From: Undibacterium umbellatum
GTDB taxonomy: Bacteria > Pseudomonadota > Gammaproteobacteria > Burkholderiales > Burkholderiaceae_D
Assembly: GCF_014284125.1 (NCBI RefSeq)
Contig: NZ_JACOFX010000009.1
Span: 62,001-126,000 of the forward strand
Length of the DNA stretch: 64,000 bases
Direction: 5' to 3'
Shown here: positions 10,488 to 19,158 of the stretch, one piece after another
Numbering within the stretch: the stretch's first letter is position 1
How the letters are laid out: every line of letters starts with the position of its first letter
Notes under the pieces: generated by a model
What the model was told of the DNA's origin: nothing
The model's input: the letters and a program-made list of their open reading frames with translations, nothing else
Databases searched by the model: none
Made by a program: the position numbers and the translations under genes

Positions 10488-11333
10488 ATGACTGCCCAAA
10501 TTATCAGTGGAACCGAGCTCTCCCTACAAATTCGTGCCGATGTCACTCAACGCGCGGCTACACTAACAGCCCAAGGCAAACAACCTGGCCTGGCAGTCAT
10601 CCTGGTTGGTGAAAATCCGGCCTCACAGGTGTATGTGCGCAACAAGGTAAAGGCTTGTGAAGACTGTGGTTTCTACTCGGTTTTGGAAAAATATGATGCA
10701 GATTTGACTGAGCAGGCCTTGCTTGAACACATTGCCCGCCTGAACAATGATCAAAAAATCAATGGCATCCTGGTACAACTGCCCTTGCCCGCGCACATCA
10801 ATGCCAACAAGGTCATCGAAGCGATTGCGGCAGAAAAAGATGTGGATGGCTTTCATATTAGCAACGCCGGTCTCTTGATGACAGGCCAGCCTCTGTTCCG
10901 CCCCTGCACGCCTTACGGCGTCATGAAAATGCTGGAATCGATCGATTATCCGGTACGTGGGGCGAATGCCGTGGTAGTCGGAGCCTCGAATATCGTTGGC
11001 AAGCCGCAAGCCATGTTGCTCTTGCAAGCGGGTGCTACTGTCACCATCTGTAACTCCAAGACCCGCGACCTGGCAGCACATACCCGCAATGCCGACATTC
11101 TGGTAGTGGCGACAGGCAAGCGCAATATCGTCACGGCAGACATGATCAAGCCAGGCGCTGTCGTCATCGACGTAGGCATGAACCGCGATGATGAAGGCAA
11201 ACTGTGCGGTGACGTTGATTATCTGCCAAGTAAAGAAGTTGCGGGTTATATTACGCCTGTACCAGGCGGTGTTGGTCCCATGACCATCACCATGTTACTG
11301 GTCAACACCATAGAAGCTGCCGAAAGAATTTAA
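10488..11333 (+). CDS. folD: Bifunctional methylenetetrahydrofolate dehydrogenase/cyclohydrolase
   Basis: Interconverts 5,10-methylene-, methenyl- and 10-formyl-tetrahydrofolate with NADP+, supplying one-carbon units. The 281 aa from the ATG at 10488 matches the usual 280-300. Visible motifs: the catalytic YxxxK (Tyr49, Lys53 in YVRNK), [18 protein letters not shown], the dinucleotide-binding [12 protein letters not shown] and the C-terminal signature [14 protein letters not shown]. The longer frame from 10437 would add 17 residues unlike the family and would start before the promoter. It leads a plus-strand operon; prlC begins one base after its stop. Confidence 0.96.
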   Translation: MTAQIISGTELSLQIRADVTQRAATLTAQGKQPGLAVILVGENPASQVYVRNKVKACEDCGFYSVLEKYDADLTEQALLEHIARLNNDQKINGILVQLPLPAHINANKVIEAIAAEKDVDGFHISNAGLLMTGQPLFRPCTPYGVMKMLESIDYPVRGANAVVVGASNIVGKPQAMLLLQAGATVTICNSKTRDLAAHTRNADILVVATGKRNIVTADMIKPGAVVIDVGMNRDDEGKLCGDVDYLPSKEVAGYITPVPGGVGPMTITMLLVNTIEAAERI

Positions 11334-11334
11334 T

Positions 11335-13398
11335 ATGACTCAAGATAATCCTCTGCTGGACTTTAGCGATTTGCCACGTTTTGCCGATATCCGCGCCGAG
11401 CATGTTGGCCCTGCCATAGCGGCCCTGCTGGAGGAAAATCGTGCTGTCATAGCTGAACTTGAAAAAAACACTGGCCCGGTAACATGGGACAAGTTTGTAG
11501 AGCCGCTGGAAGATGCTGGTGAAAAATTAAACCGTGCCTGGAGTATCGTCAGTCATTTACACTCAGTTGTCGACACACCTGAAATGCGCGCGGCCTACAA
11601 TGAAAATCAGCCGGCAATTACTGAATTCTCGACAGAGGTGGGGCAAAATCTAAACTTGTTTGCAGGCTATAAATCCTTGCAACAGTCTCCTGATTTCAGC
11701 AACCTGCCTCAAGCCAGAAAAACTATTATTCAGAACGAGATACGAGGTTTCCGCCTCAGTGGTGCTGAACTGGCTGAGGACAAAAAGCTCCGCTATGCGG
11801 AAATTCAGGAAAAACACGCTGCCTTGTCGACTAAATTTTCGGAAAACCTGCTTGATACAACAAATGGCTTTAGCCTGTTCATCGAAAACGCCACTGATTT
11901 AATAGGCTTGCCTGAAGATGTAATACAAGCGGCAAAAACTGCAGCGGAAGCGGATAGCAAGCCTGGCTTTAAATTCACCCTGCAATTTCCATCTTATTTC
12001 CCCTTGCTGCAATACGCCGAAAATCGTCAGATTCGCGAAACGATTTATCGCGCCTACGCCACCAGGGCATCTGAACTTGGCATCAAACCGGAGTGGGATA
12101 ATAGTGACATCATGGCGGAACTGCTGCGCCTGCGTAAAGAAGAATCATCCTTGCTGGGATACAAGAATTACGCTGAAGTGTCCCTGGTCACCAAAATGGC
12201 CGAGTCACCAGCCTTAGTCAATCAATTCCTCGAAGATCTAGCACAACGCGCCCGCCCTTTTGCAGAAAAAGATCTGGCAGAATTGCGCACCTTTGCTGCC
12301 GAAGAACTGGGCATCAGTGATATGCAGGCCTGGGATACTGCTTTTGCTTCTGAAAAATTGCGCCAGCAGCGTTATGCTTTTTCTGAACAGGAAGTCAAAG
12401 AATACTTCCCGGAACACAAGGTCATTGATGGCCTGTTCCGCGTCATACAGACCTTGTTTGCTGTTGACATCAAACCTGATCAAGCAGGCACATGGCACAA
12501 GGATGTGAAGTTTTACCGGATTGAGAAAAATGGCTCACTGGTCGGTCAGTTTTATCTCGACCTGTATGCCCGCAATGGCAAAAGTGGTGGCGCCTGGATG
12601 AATGATGCGCGCGGTCGCAGATTGACGACGCAAGGTGTGCAAACGCCTGTTGCCTACCTGGTCTGCAATTTCAGTGCCCCCGTCACCATGAATGGTGTAG
12701 AAAAACCTGCCCTGTTCAGCCATGACGAGGTGATTACTCTGTTCCATGAATTTGGTCATGGTCTGCACCACTTGCTGACAAAGGTGGATGATCTGTCTGT
12801 ATCCGGCCTTTCCGGTGTTGAATGGGATGCTGTTGAATTGCCTTCGCAATTCATGGAAAATTTTTGCTGGGAATGGGATGTGCTGCAGCACATGACTGCC
12901 CATGTTGATACCGGTGCAGCCCTGCCACGTGCACTCTACGACAAAATGATCGCTGCAAAAAATTTCCAGTCTGGACTGCAAATGCTACGCCAGGTTGAAT
13001 TTTCTCTGTTCGACATGCGCCTGCATGATGCCTTTGAACCGAATGGCAAGCAAAGCGTGCAAGACATCGTCAATGAAGTACGCGCTCAGGTTGCTGTCAT
13101 GCAGCCGCCGGAATTCAATCGTTTCCAGCACTCTTTCAGCCATATCTTTTCTGGTGGCTATGCGGCTGGCTATTATAGTTATAAGTGGGCAGAAGTTTTA
13201 TCAGCCGACGCCTATGCCGCCTTTGAAGAACATGCAAGTGAATCAGGTAGCACCCTGTCACGTGCTGTAGGTGAAAAATTTCAAACTGAAGTCCTGGAAG
13301 CCGGCGGTTCCCGCCCTGCCCTGGCTTCGTTCAAGGCTTTCCGTGGTCGTGAACCCAATATTGATGCCTTGTTGCGTCACAATGGCATGAGTGCCTGA
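11335..13398 (+). CDS. prlC: Oligopeptidase A, M3 family zinc metallopeptidase
   Basis: A cytoplasmic oligopeptidase that degrades short peptides and cleaved signal peptides. Its 687 aa is typical for PrlC/OpdA (about 680). The zinc motif HEFGH is at residues 471-475 (FHEFGHGLHHLL) with the downstream glutamate in VEWDAVELPSQFMENF. The N-terminus (NPLLDF, PRFADIRAEHV) also matches the family. It begins one base after the folD stop with only a weak ribosome binding site inside folD, so translational coupling is likely. Confidence 0.95.
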   Translation: MTQDNPLLDFSDLPRFADIRAEHVGPAIAALLEENRAVIAELEKNTGPVTWDKFVEPLEDAGEKLNRAWSIVSHLHSVVDTPEMRAAYNENQPAITEFSTEVGQNLNLFAGYKSLQQSPDFSNLPQARKTIIQNEIRGFRLSGAELAEDKKLRYAEIQEKHAALSTKFSENLLDTTNGFSLFIENATDLIGLPEDVIQAAKTAAEADSKPGFKFTLQFPSYFPLLQYAENRQIRETIYRAYATRASELGIKPEWDNSDIMAELLRLRKEESSLLGYKNYAEVSLVTKMAESPALVNQFLEDLAQRARPFAEKDLAELRTFAAEELGISDMQAWDTAFASEKLRQQRYAFSEQEVKEYFPEHKVIDGLFRVIQTLFAVDIKPDQAGTWHKDVKFYRIEKNGSLVGQFYLDLYARNGKSGGAWMNDARGRRLTTQGVQTPVAYLVCNFSAPVTMNGVEKPALFSHDEVITLFHEFGHGLHHLLTKVDDLSVSGLSGVEWDAVELPSQFMENFCWEWDVLQHMTAHVDTGAALPRALYDKMIAAKNFQSGLQMLRQVEFSLFDMRLHDAFEPNGKQSVQDIVNEVRAQVAVMQPPEFNRFQHSFSHIFSGGYAAGYYSYKWAEVLSADAYAAFEEHASESGSTLSRAVGEKFQTEVLEAGGSRPALASFKAFRGREPNIDALLRHNGMSA

Positions 13399-13415
13399 GT
13401 CTTTAGGAGAAAATG

Positions 13416-14015
13416 ATGACATCCAATAAAAAGGTCCTGATCTGTAGCTTGTTTTCCAGCTTCTTCATGGTGGCGACAGCGCAGGCACAATTATATAAAT
13501 CCGTCGGACCAGATGGCAAAGTCACCTATAGTGACCAGCCGCCAGCCAACCAGAAACAGGTAGAAAAGAAGAATCTGCCAGGCATCGCCGAGAGTAATAA
13601 TTTCCCGCCTGAACTTGCAATCGTCGTCGCTAAAAATCCTGTGACACTATACACAGCAACTGGCTGTTCGCCATGCAATGACGGGCGTAATATGTTGAAA
13701 GCTGCGGGCGTGCCATTTTCAGAAAAAACAGTCAATACGGCTGCAGATCAGGAAAAGCTCAAGCAAGTCAGCGGCGATACGCAAATGCCTTTGCTGGTTA
13801 TTGCCAATGTGAAGTTTCGCGGTTATAGCGCGGATGAATGGAAAGATGCGATCTCCAAGGCAGGCTATCCTTCCAGCAACAAACTACCCAAGGATTATCG
13901 TTACCCACAAGCAGAACCGGCTTCACCACCACCTCCGCCTCCTGCACCCAAGGCAGAACCGGCCAGGCCTGCTCAGCCAGCAACAAAGAAACCAGATACT
14001 GGTTTCCAATTTTGA
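13416..14015 (+). CDS. Exported DUF4124-glutaredoxin-domain protein
   Basis: A signal peptide (cleavage after TAQA, about residue 25) is followed by a DUF4124 segment (LYKSVGPDGKVTYSDQPP), then a glutaredoxin-like domain from about residue 70 with the redox motif CSPC in TATGCSPCNDGR, and a Pro/Ala-rich tail. It is probably a periplasmic thiol-disulfide protein; no partner is evident. Of the two adjacent ATGs, the second (13416) lies 6 nt from AGGAG and the first only 3 nt, so 13416 (199 aa) is preferred. It lies 17 nt after prlC in the same operon. Confidence 0.85.
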   Translation: MTSNKKVLICSLFSSFFMVATAQAQLYKSVGPDGKVTYSDQPPANQKQVEKKNLPGIAESNNFPPELAIVVAKNPVTLYTATGCSPCNDGRNMLKAAGVPFSEKTVNTAADQEKLKQVSGDTQMPLLVIANVKFRGYSADEWKDAISKAGYPSSNKLPKDYRYPQAEPASPPPPPPAPKAEPARPAQPATKKPDTGFQF

Positions 14016-14021
14016 TCCGGC

Positions 14022-14441
14022 ATGACACGCATCGATTTTCATAGCAACGTGGTGGACAAGTTCAACTACACTTGCCGCCTCATACGCAAGGCTTATGCCG
14101 CCAATTGCAAAATGGTGGTATACCACCATGATCGCGCCTATCTGCAAAAGCTCGATGACAGCTTGTGGACGCTGACTGAAGCTGATTTTTTGCCCCACGT
14201 CATGCTGACTGATCCACTGTCAGCCATGACTCCCATTATCCTCAGTCACGACGAGCATGCCACTTGCCCACACTATGAATTGCTGATCAATCTGACGGCG
14301 GCAGCACCTGCCAATTTAAGCCAGTTTCAACGCATGATAGAAGTGATTTCTGCCGATGACGCGGACAAACTGGCCGGGCGTGAACGCTATCGCCTCTATC
14401 AGCAGCAAGGCTATACCCTTACCCACTCCGTGGCGAAATAA
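14022..14441 (+). CDS. holC: DNA polymerase III chi subunit
   Basis: Chi subunit of the clamp-loader complex; with psi it contacts SSB during replication. The 139-aa protein has the family N-terminus RIDFHSNVVDKFNYTCRL, RKAY, the central WTLTEADFLPHV and PIILSHDE and a C-terminal YRLYQQQGY. It is the fourth gene of the operon, 6 nt after the glutaredoxin-type gene. Next to it is a DUF2486-like gene, an arrangement I know from other Burkholderiales. Confidence 0.9.
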   Translation: MTRIDFHSNVVDKFNYTCRLIRKAYAANCKMVVYHHDRAYLQKLDDSLWTLTEADFLPHVMLTDPLSAMTPIILSHDEHATCPHYELLINLTAAAPANLSQFQRMIEVISADDADKLAGRERYRLYQQQGYTLTHSVAK

Positions 14442-14442
14442 A

Positions 14443-14841
14443 ATGAATAATCAAATAGATGCCAGCATTCCAGTATTGACTGAAGTCATCAAGCCGGAAG
14501 AACTGCTGGCCTCCACCAAGCCTGCGGCTACAATGGAAATCGCAAGCACAAATGCATCTCCATCAATTGAAAAAGAAACTGCCAGCAATAACTATCCTGG
14601 AAAAACAGAAGAAGACTGGCAGGCACTGGAACAAAGCCTGAGAGAGAACGTCTTGCGCCAGGTGTTGACGCGCATCGACTTTGTGCTGGAACACCGGATT
14701 CGTGACAATCTTGCAGATGTCTTGCAAATTGCAGTGGCAAATTTATCAACTGAAATACGTTCAGGTTTGCACAAAACCCTGGAAGAAGTAATCACGCGTG
14801 CCGTTACTCAGGAAATCACCAAGGTAAAAACACCTAAATAA
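14443..14841 (+). CDS. DUF2486-like hypothetical protein
   Basis: The ATG at 14443 starts one base after the holC stop; a longer in-frame start at 14356 would overlap holC and is not favoured. The 132-aa product has an acidic, Ser/Thr-rich N-terminal half and a predicted long amphipathic helical C-terminus (VLTRIDFVLEHRIRDNLADV through VTQEITKV). Position and composition match the DUF2486 family usually found beside holC in beta-proteobacteria. The function is unknown; coupling to holC suggests a replication-linked or purely co-transcribed role, but that is inference. Confidence 0.75.
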   Translation: MNNQIDASIPVLTEVIKPEELLASTKPAATMEIASTNASPSIEKETASNNYPGKTEEDWQALEQSLRENVLRQVLTRIDFVLEHRIRDNLADVLQIAVANLSTEIRSGLHKTLEEVITRAVTQEITKVKTPK

Positions 14842-14857
14842 TCAAAATAATTAATAA

Positions 14858-14908
14858 TATTTTTATTTTTAAACATAAAGAACAAATTTTCGTTTAAAAA
14901 TAAAAATA
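14858..14908. repeat. Perfect 17-bp AT-only-rich inverted repeat upstream of dadA
   Basis: TATTTTTATTTTTAAAC (14858-14874) and its exact reverse complement (14892-14908) are separated by 17 bp, 88 bp before the dadA ATG. Such AT-rich dyads suit an Lrp/AsnC-family binding region or a weak terminator after the holC operon. Confidence 0.6.
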
Positions 14909-14996
14909 CTGAATGCATTTCTGATTACCTGCGCAAGCAAAGTATTTCTACAATCTCCTTCATCGCACATAAGATGAGACACAGGAGATTTACCCC

Positions 14997-16301
14997 ATGA
15001 AAGTCATTGTTCTCGGTTCCGGCATCGTCGGCACGTCCTCCGCATGGTTTTTAAAAAAACAGGGTCATGAGGTCATCGTCATTGATCGCCAGCCCGGTGC
15101 CGCGCAAGAAACCAGTTTTGCCAACGGCGGCCAGATATCTGTCTCCCATGCCGAGCCATGGGCCAATCCATCGGCTCCGATGAAAGTCTTGAAATGGCTG
15201 GGGAAAGAGGATGCGCCGCTGTTGTTTCGTCCGCGTGCCGAGTGGTTGCAATGGGTATGGGGCTTGAATTTCCTGCGGGAATGCACGCCTGGCCGCACCG
15301 CAGAAAATATCCGTCAGATCGTTGCCATTTCCGAATATAGCCGCCTGACGCTACGCAGTTTGCGGGAAGAAACCGGCATACAATATGACAGCCTCAGTAA
15401 AGGCATACTGCACTTTTATACTGATCAAAGAGAATTTGATATTTCCCTGCCTGCGGCAAAACTCATGCGCGACCTGGGTTGTCCACGCGATTCTATCGAT
15501 GCAGATGAAGTGGTACGCAGAGAACCTGCACTGGCAAGCATACGCGATAAAATCGTCGGCGGCGATTACACAGAAACCGATGAATCGGGCGATGTCTATC
15601 AATTCACCACAGGCCTGGCCGACATGGCAGCCGCAGCAGGCGTGCAATTCCAGTTCAACACGACGGTCACGCGTCTTCTGTCTGAAGGTACGGGTGCCAG
15701 CGCCAAAATTACCGCCGTAGAAATCATCGATGCGGCTGGACGACACAAAACCTTGCGGGCAGATGCCTTTGTTGTGGCGATGGGAAGCCACTCTCAAACT
15801 TTACTGAAACCTCTGGGCATCTCCTTGATGATTTATCCCGGGAAAGGATACTCAGCGACGTATCAAATCACCAATCCGGAACTGGCACCTGTCGTCTCCT
15901 TGACTGACGATGGCTATAAGCTGGTAGTGTCGCGCCTGGGTGACCGCCTTAGGGTGGCTGGCACTTGTGAAATCAATGGCTATGGCCGAGAACTGAATAC
16001 TGCCCGTTGCGAAGCCATCACCAGACGCACCCGCGAGTTGTTCCCAGGCGCCTGTGACTATGAAAATCCCGTGTACTGGACAGGTTTGCGTCCACTGACA
16101 CCGTCCAACGTGCCATATATAGGTAAATCCCGCATCAGCAATCTTTACCTCAATACTGGACACGGTACATTGGGCTGGACCATGGGAGCTGGCTCGGGCC
16201 GCGCTATTGCAGACATCGTCTCAGGTCTGCAACCCGCCGTGGATTTTGCATTTACCGGTATGGAACGCAAAACGAACAAAAATTTACTTTTGCCTGCCTG
16301 A
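14997..16301 (+). CDS. dadA: D-amino acid dehydrogenase small subunit
   Basis: An FAD enzyme of the inner membrane that oxidises D-alanine and other D-amino acids to 2-oxo acids and passes electrons to quinone. The 434-aa length matches DadA. The N-terminal nucleotide-binding motif is VLGSGIVGTSSAW; the family stretch SFANGGQISVSHAEPWANP follows, and the C-terminus contains TGHGTLGWTMGAGSGRA. The start is supported by AGGAG 9 nt upstream. No alanine racemase gene follows; a strong terminator ends the unit at 16405-16454. A convergent Lrp-type gene lies just downstream and is a candidate regulator. Confidence 0.95.
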   Translation: MKVIVLGSGIVGTSSAWFLKKQGHEVIVIDRQPGAAQETSFANGGQISVSHAEPWANPSAPMKVLKWLGKEDAPLLFRPRAEWLQWVWGLNFLRECTPGRTAENIRQIVAISEYSRLTLRSLREETGIQYDSLSKGILHFYTDQREFDISLPAAKLMRDLGCPRDSIDADEVVRREPALASIRDKIVGGDYTETDESGDVYQFTTGLADMAAAAGVQFQFNTTVTRLLSEGTGASAKITAVEIIDAAGRHKTLRADAFVVAMGSHSQTLLKPLGISLMIYPGKGYSATYQITNPELAPVVSLTDDGYKLVVSRLGDRLRVAGTCEINGYGRELNTARCEAITRRTRELFPGACDYENPVYWTGLRPLTPSNVPYIGKSRISNLYLNTGHGTLGWTMGAGSGRAIADIVSGLQPAVDFAFTGMERKTNKNLLLPA

Positions 16302-16404
16302 TACAGCACCTTTCAGTTCAATACAAGCAGACGCAAAAAATAAAAGCAGCTGCATCTCCAGCTAAAAACCCTTGTCCCGCAAGGGTAAAAACCCGTTTCC
16401 CCTC

Positions 16405-16454
16405 ACGCAAGTTGCCAGATGGAATTTCTATCTGCACCAACTTGCGTTTTTTTT
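16405..16454 (+). terminator. Intrinsic terminator of dadA
   Basis: A 10-bp outer stem (16405-16414 with 16438-16447) plus an inner CAGAT/ATCTG stem, followed directly by eight T on the plus strand. There is no T-run on the minus side, so it serves dadA and not the convergent Lrp gene. Confidence 0.88.
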
Positions 16455-16499
16455 GTCATCCATTTCCCCAGCTCTGCGTTTAAGGATAAACAGGCTGAG

Positions 16500-17012
16500 T
16501 CATTTGCCTTTGATACGTACAGGTAACTCTTCGGCTTTTTCATCAAACGCAATGCGTGTCGTAAATTTGGCACGCTTCATGGGGAAACGGGAATGGAAAT
16601 GTCTTACATTGCCAGAGCCGGATATGGCGCGCCGCACAAACTGGTAGTAGGCATCCATGTCAATGATATGGACGACCAGAAAATAGTCATACTCCCCAGA
16701 CACAAAATAGCACTGCATGACCTCGGCCTCCTTGTTCATGCGCGCTTCAAATTCACGCATGAATTCGTCCGACTGATTGATCAGCGATACCTCCAGAAAA
16801 GCCAGCATGCCATAGCCAAGGGCAAAGCTGTCGACCATTGCCACTTCTGCGCTAATGACCCCCGCTTCGCGCAATTCACGTATGCGGCGCAGGCAGGTAG
16901 GCTGGGAAATGTGCAGCTTGTCCGCCAGTACCCTGGTCGGGGTTTGATTGTCTTTTTGAAGGAGGTTCAAAAGCTTGCGATCAAGCTTATCAAGAGTGCG
17001 ATATTGGGGCAT
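16500..17012 (-). CDS. Lrp/AsnC family transcriptional regulator
   Basis: Feast/famine-type regulator. The N-terminal helix-turn-helix (LDKLDRKLLNLLQKDNQTP to QPTCLRRIRELREAGVI) is followed by an RAM/AsnC ligand-binding domain with the typical SGEYDYFLVVHIIDMDAYY. From the ATG at 17012 it is 170 aa, close to the normal 150-165; a GTG at 17045 would add 11 residues without better support. It converges with dadA and diverges from a leucine/isoleucine/valine-binding protein gene. Both are classic Lrp-family targets, so local control is plausible but not demonstrated. Confidence 0.9.
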   Translation of the reverse strand: MPQYRTLDKLDRKLLNLLQKDNQTPTRVLADKLHISQPTCLRRIRELREAGVISAEVAMVDSFALGYGMLAFLEVSLINQSDEFMREFEARMNKEAEVMQCYFVSGEYDYFLVVHIIDMDAYYQFVRRAISGSGNVRHFHSRFPMKRAKFTTRIAFDEKAEELPVRIKGK

Positions 17013-17158
17013 ATAAAAAACGTCTGTTTTGAGAAAAAACCACACAAAATAGCTTTGCGAAATATTTTTTCTGTTGTACCTTCTTGCTGTTCAGTTATCT
17101 GAATAAGTCAGAGATGCAGTATTGTTATCCTACTTTTTAATCCCTTAGGAGTATGTTC

Positions 17159-18304
17159 ATGTCGTTCAAAACTAAAATGATTCCACTGGCTGGCGCAATT
17201 GCTTTCGCTTTCGCTGGTGCTGCGGCAGCTCAAGATCTGGTAGTAAAAATTGGTCACGTTGGCCCTATTTCCGGCGCGATCGCCCACTTGGGTAAAGACA
17301 ATGAAAACGGCGCCAAAATGGCGATCGAAGAACTGAACGCCAAAGGCGTGATGATCGGCGGCAAGAAAGCCAAATTCGAATTGCTGGCTGAAGATGACGG
17401 TGCCGATCCAAAACAAGGCACAACCGTAGCACAAAAACTGGTTGACGCGAAAGTAAACGGCGTTATCGGTCACTTGAACTCCGGTACAACCATCCCGGCT
17501 TCCAAAATCTACAATGATGCTGGTATCGTTCAAATCTCCCCATCTGCAACTAATCCTAAATATACACAACAAGGCTTCAAAGGCGCGTTCCGTGTAGTGG
17601 CCAATGACGGTCAACTGGGTGGCACACTGGGCCGCTTCGCTGTACAAATCAACAAAGCGAAAAAAGTCGCTGTTATTGATGACAAAACAGCCTACGGTGA
17701 AGGCGTAGCTGCTGAGTTTATCAAAGGTGCCAAAGGCAAGGGTGCAGAAGTTGTCGTGCAAGAACATACAACTGACAAATCCACAGATTTCAGCGCCATC
17801 CTGACCACAATCAAAGCTAAAAACCCAGACGTTATTTTCTTCGGTGGTATGGATGCGGTTGCCGGTCCTATGCTGCGTCAAATGAAAGCGCTGGGCATTA
17901 CAGCCAAGTTCATGGGCGGCGATGGTATCTGTACAGCTGACTTGGTTAAACTGGCTGACAACGGCATTGGCGAAGGCCAGGTAGTTTGTGCTGAGGCAGG
18001 CGGTGTTCTGGATGCTCAGAAGAAAATCAATGATGACTGGAAAGCTGCATACAAGAAGAAATTCGGTATAGATGTACAAATCTATGCACCGTATGTTTAT
18101 GATTCAGTCATGGTCATGGTTGAAGCGATGAAAGCAGCGAAATCTGCAGAACCAGCAAAATACCTGCCAGAACTGAAAAAAATCAAATACAAAGGTGTTA
18201 CAGGCGATATCGCATTTGATGACAAAGGCGACATCAAAGATGGTACTCTGACTTTGTACACATACAAAGGCGGCAAACGCGAACTGCTGCAAGTTGTTAA
18301 GTAA
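17159..18304 (+). CDS. Branched-chain amino-acid ABC transporter substrate-binding protein
   Basis: A LivK/LivJ-type periplasmic binding protein. The signal peptide ends near GAAAAQ (about residue 24), then the mature domain begins VVKIGHVGPISGAIAHLGKD, with the ligand-pocket stretch HLNSGTTIPASKIY and the C-terminal lobe through VTGDIAFDDKGD. The ATG at 17159 is preferred because AGGAG lies 7 nt upstream; the ATG at 17153 is only 1 nt from it. The product is 381 aa. Codon use is strongly biased (CTG, AAA, GGT), as for a highly expressed gene. No permease or ATPase gene is adjacent; two hairpins follow the stop. Confidence 0.93.
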   Translation: MSFKTKMIPLAGAIAFAFAGAAAAQDLVVKIGHVGPISGAIAHLGKDNENGAKMAIEELNAKGVMIGGKKAKFELLAEDDGADPKQGTTVAQKLVDAKVNGVIGHLNSGTTIPASKIYNDAGIVQISPSATNPKYTQQGFKGAFRVVANDGQLGGTLGRFAVQINKAKKVAVIDDKTAYGEGVAAEFIKGAKGKGAEVVVQEHTTDKSTDFSAILTTIKAKNPDVIFFGGMDAVAGPMLRQMKALGITAKFMGGDGICTADLVKLADNGIGEGQVVCAEAGGVLDAQKKINDDWKAAYKKKFGIDVQIYAPYVYDSVMVMVEAMKAAKSAEPAKYLPELKKIKYKGVTGDIAFDDKGDIKDGTLTLYTYKGGKRELLQVVK

Positions 18305-18314
18305 TAGTTAACAT

Positions 18315-18347
18315 ATCAAAATTGCCAGCCAAGCTGGCAATTTTGAT
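18315..18347 (+). terminator. Hairpin after the binding-protein gene
   Basis: A perfect 15-bp stem (18315-18329 with 18333-18347, loop CAA) beginning 11 nt after the stop. The T-stretch is inside the stem, so it may act as a transcript-stabilising end rather than a full terminator. Confidence 0.55.
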
Positions 18348-18366
18348 GAAAACAGCTCTTGCGAAT

Positions 18367-18398
18367 AAAAAAACCTGACATTTGTCAGGTTTTTTTTT
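18367..18398. terminator. Bidirectional intrinsic terminator
   Basis: AAAAAAACCTGACA and TGTCAGGTTTTTTT form a 14-bp stem with a 2-nt gap (18381-18382), flanked by A- and T-runs. It can terminate the binding-protein gene (plus) and the convergent cytochrome c gene (minus). Confidence 0.85.
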
Positions 18399-18432
18399 GT
18401 TTGATGCAGCTCAAGGCAACTTCATTTAGAGC

Positions 18433-18741
18433 TTATTTCAAGCTCAAAATCCATTTCACCAAGGTTTTTGCCTCAGCTTCAGACACCTGGGCATTCGCAG
18501 GCATGGGAATTGCACCCCAAACACCGGTACCACCTTTGATCACTTTTTGTGCGAGCTTGGCTTCTGCCGTTTTATCATTTGCGTATTTCTTCGCCACATC
18601 TTTATAAGAAGGCCCCAGGACCTTGTTATCTACCGCATGGCAACCCATGCAGTTCTTGGCTTTAGCCAAATCTGCATTAGCCATTGCAGAGCCTGAAACC
18701 ATCACTGCCAACACAGCACCTACCAACAAAGAATATTTCAT
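18433..18741 (-). CDS. Small exported cytochrome c (class I, c551/c552 type)
   Basis: A periplasmic single-haem electron carrier. The ATG at 18741 (102 aa) is preferred since GGAGAAA lies just upstream; the longer start at 18771 lacks this. The signal peptide ends SAMANA (about residue 21), the haem-attachment motif CMGCH follows at about 29-33, and the distal axial Met is in AIPMPAN. The length fits cytochrome c551. Possible partners are a terminal oxidase or a denitrification-type reductase; neither is in the window. Confidence 0.92.
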   Translation of the reverse strand: MKYSLLVGAVLAVMVSGSAMANADLAKAKNCMGCHAVDNKVLGPSYKDVAKKYANDKTAEAKLAQKVIKGGTGVWGAIPMPANAQVSEAEAKTLVKWILSLK

Positions 18742-18871
18742 TGCTTTCTCCAGGTTAAAAACTGCAAGCATTTTACCGCCTTTTGTAGATTTTAACGTTT
18801 ATCTACCTGCCGGGGTTGACCTGCAGTAAAATTAGTCCAGGACTGTTCCTTCCTGAAAAAGAAAGCATCTT

Positions 18872-19105
18872 ATGTTTATCATCGTACCTCTATTTATTGT
18901 GCTGCTATTAAAAGTAGGAGATGTATGGATATTCGCCAGCATGTCCTGGTGGTGGATTATCGGTGCAGCGGGAGCGGCATTTGTCTGGTTTGAATTCCTT
19001 GAGCGCATGCTTGGACTGGATAAGCGTAAAGACCATGCGCATTTTGAGAAAATCCAGAAAGAAAGGGTAAAGCGCACTTTTGACAAGACGACAAAACGAC
19101 GCTAA
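18872..19105 (+). CDS. Small Trp-rich membrane protein (TIGR04438-like)
   Basis: A 77-aa protein with two hydrophobic segments (residues 1-15 and about 22-42) including SMSWWWIIGAAGAAFVWFEF, then a basic, charged tail (KRKDHAHFEKIQKERVKR). This matches the small Trp-rich family described from beta-proteobacteria. The function is unknown. It stands alone between cytochrome c and a LysR gene. Confidence 0.8.
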   Translation: MFIIVPLFIVLLLKVGDVWIFASMSWWWIIGAAGAAFVWFEFLERMLGLDKRKDHAHFEKIQKERVKRTFDKTTKRR

Positions 19106-19158
19106 TGACGATGAAAGCAATATTTGCCGACAATGATTCACCAGGGCTATAGTCCCAG

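Noticed and set aside
17108..18079. 323-codon minus-strand frame inside the branched-chain amino-acid binding protein gene
   Set aside because: Antisense shadow of a strongly codon-biased gene; composition rich in Cys, Phe and His with no recognisable domain.
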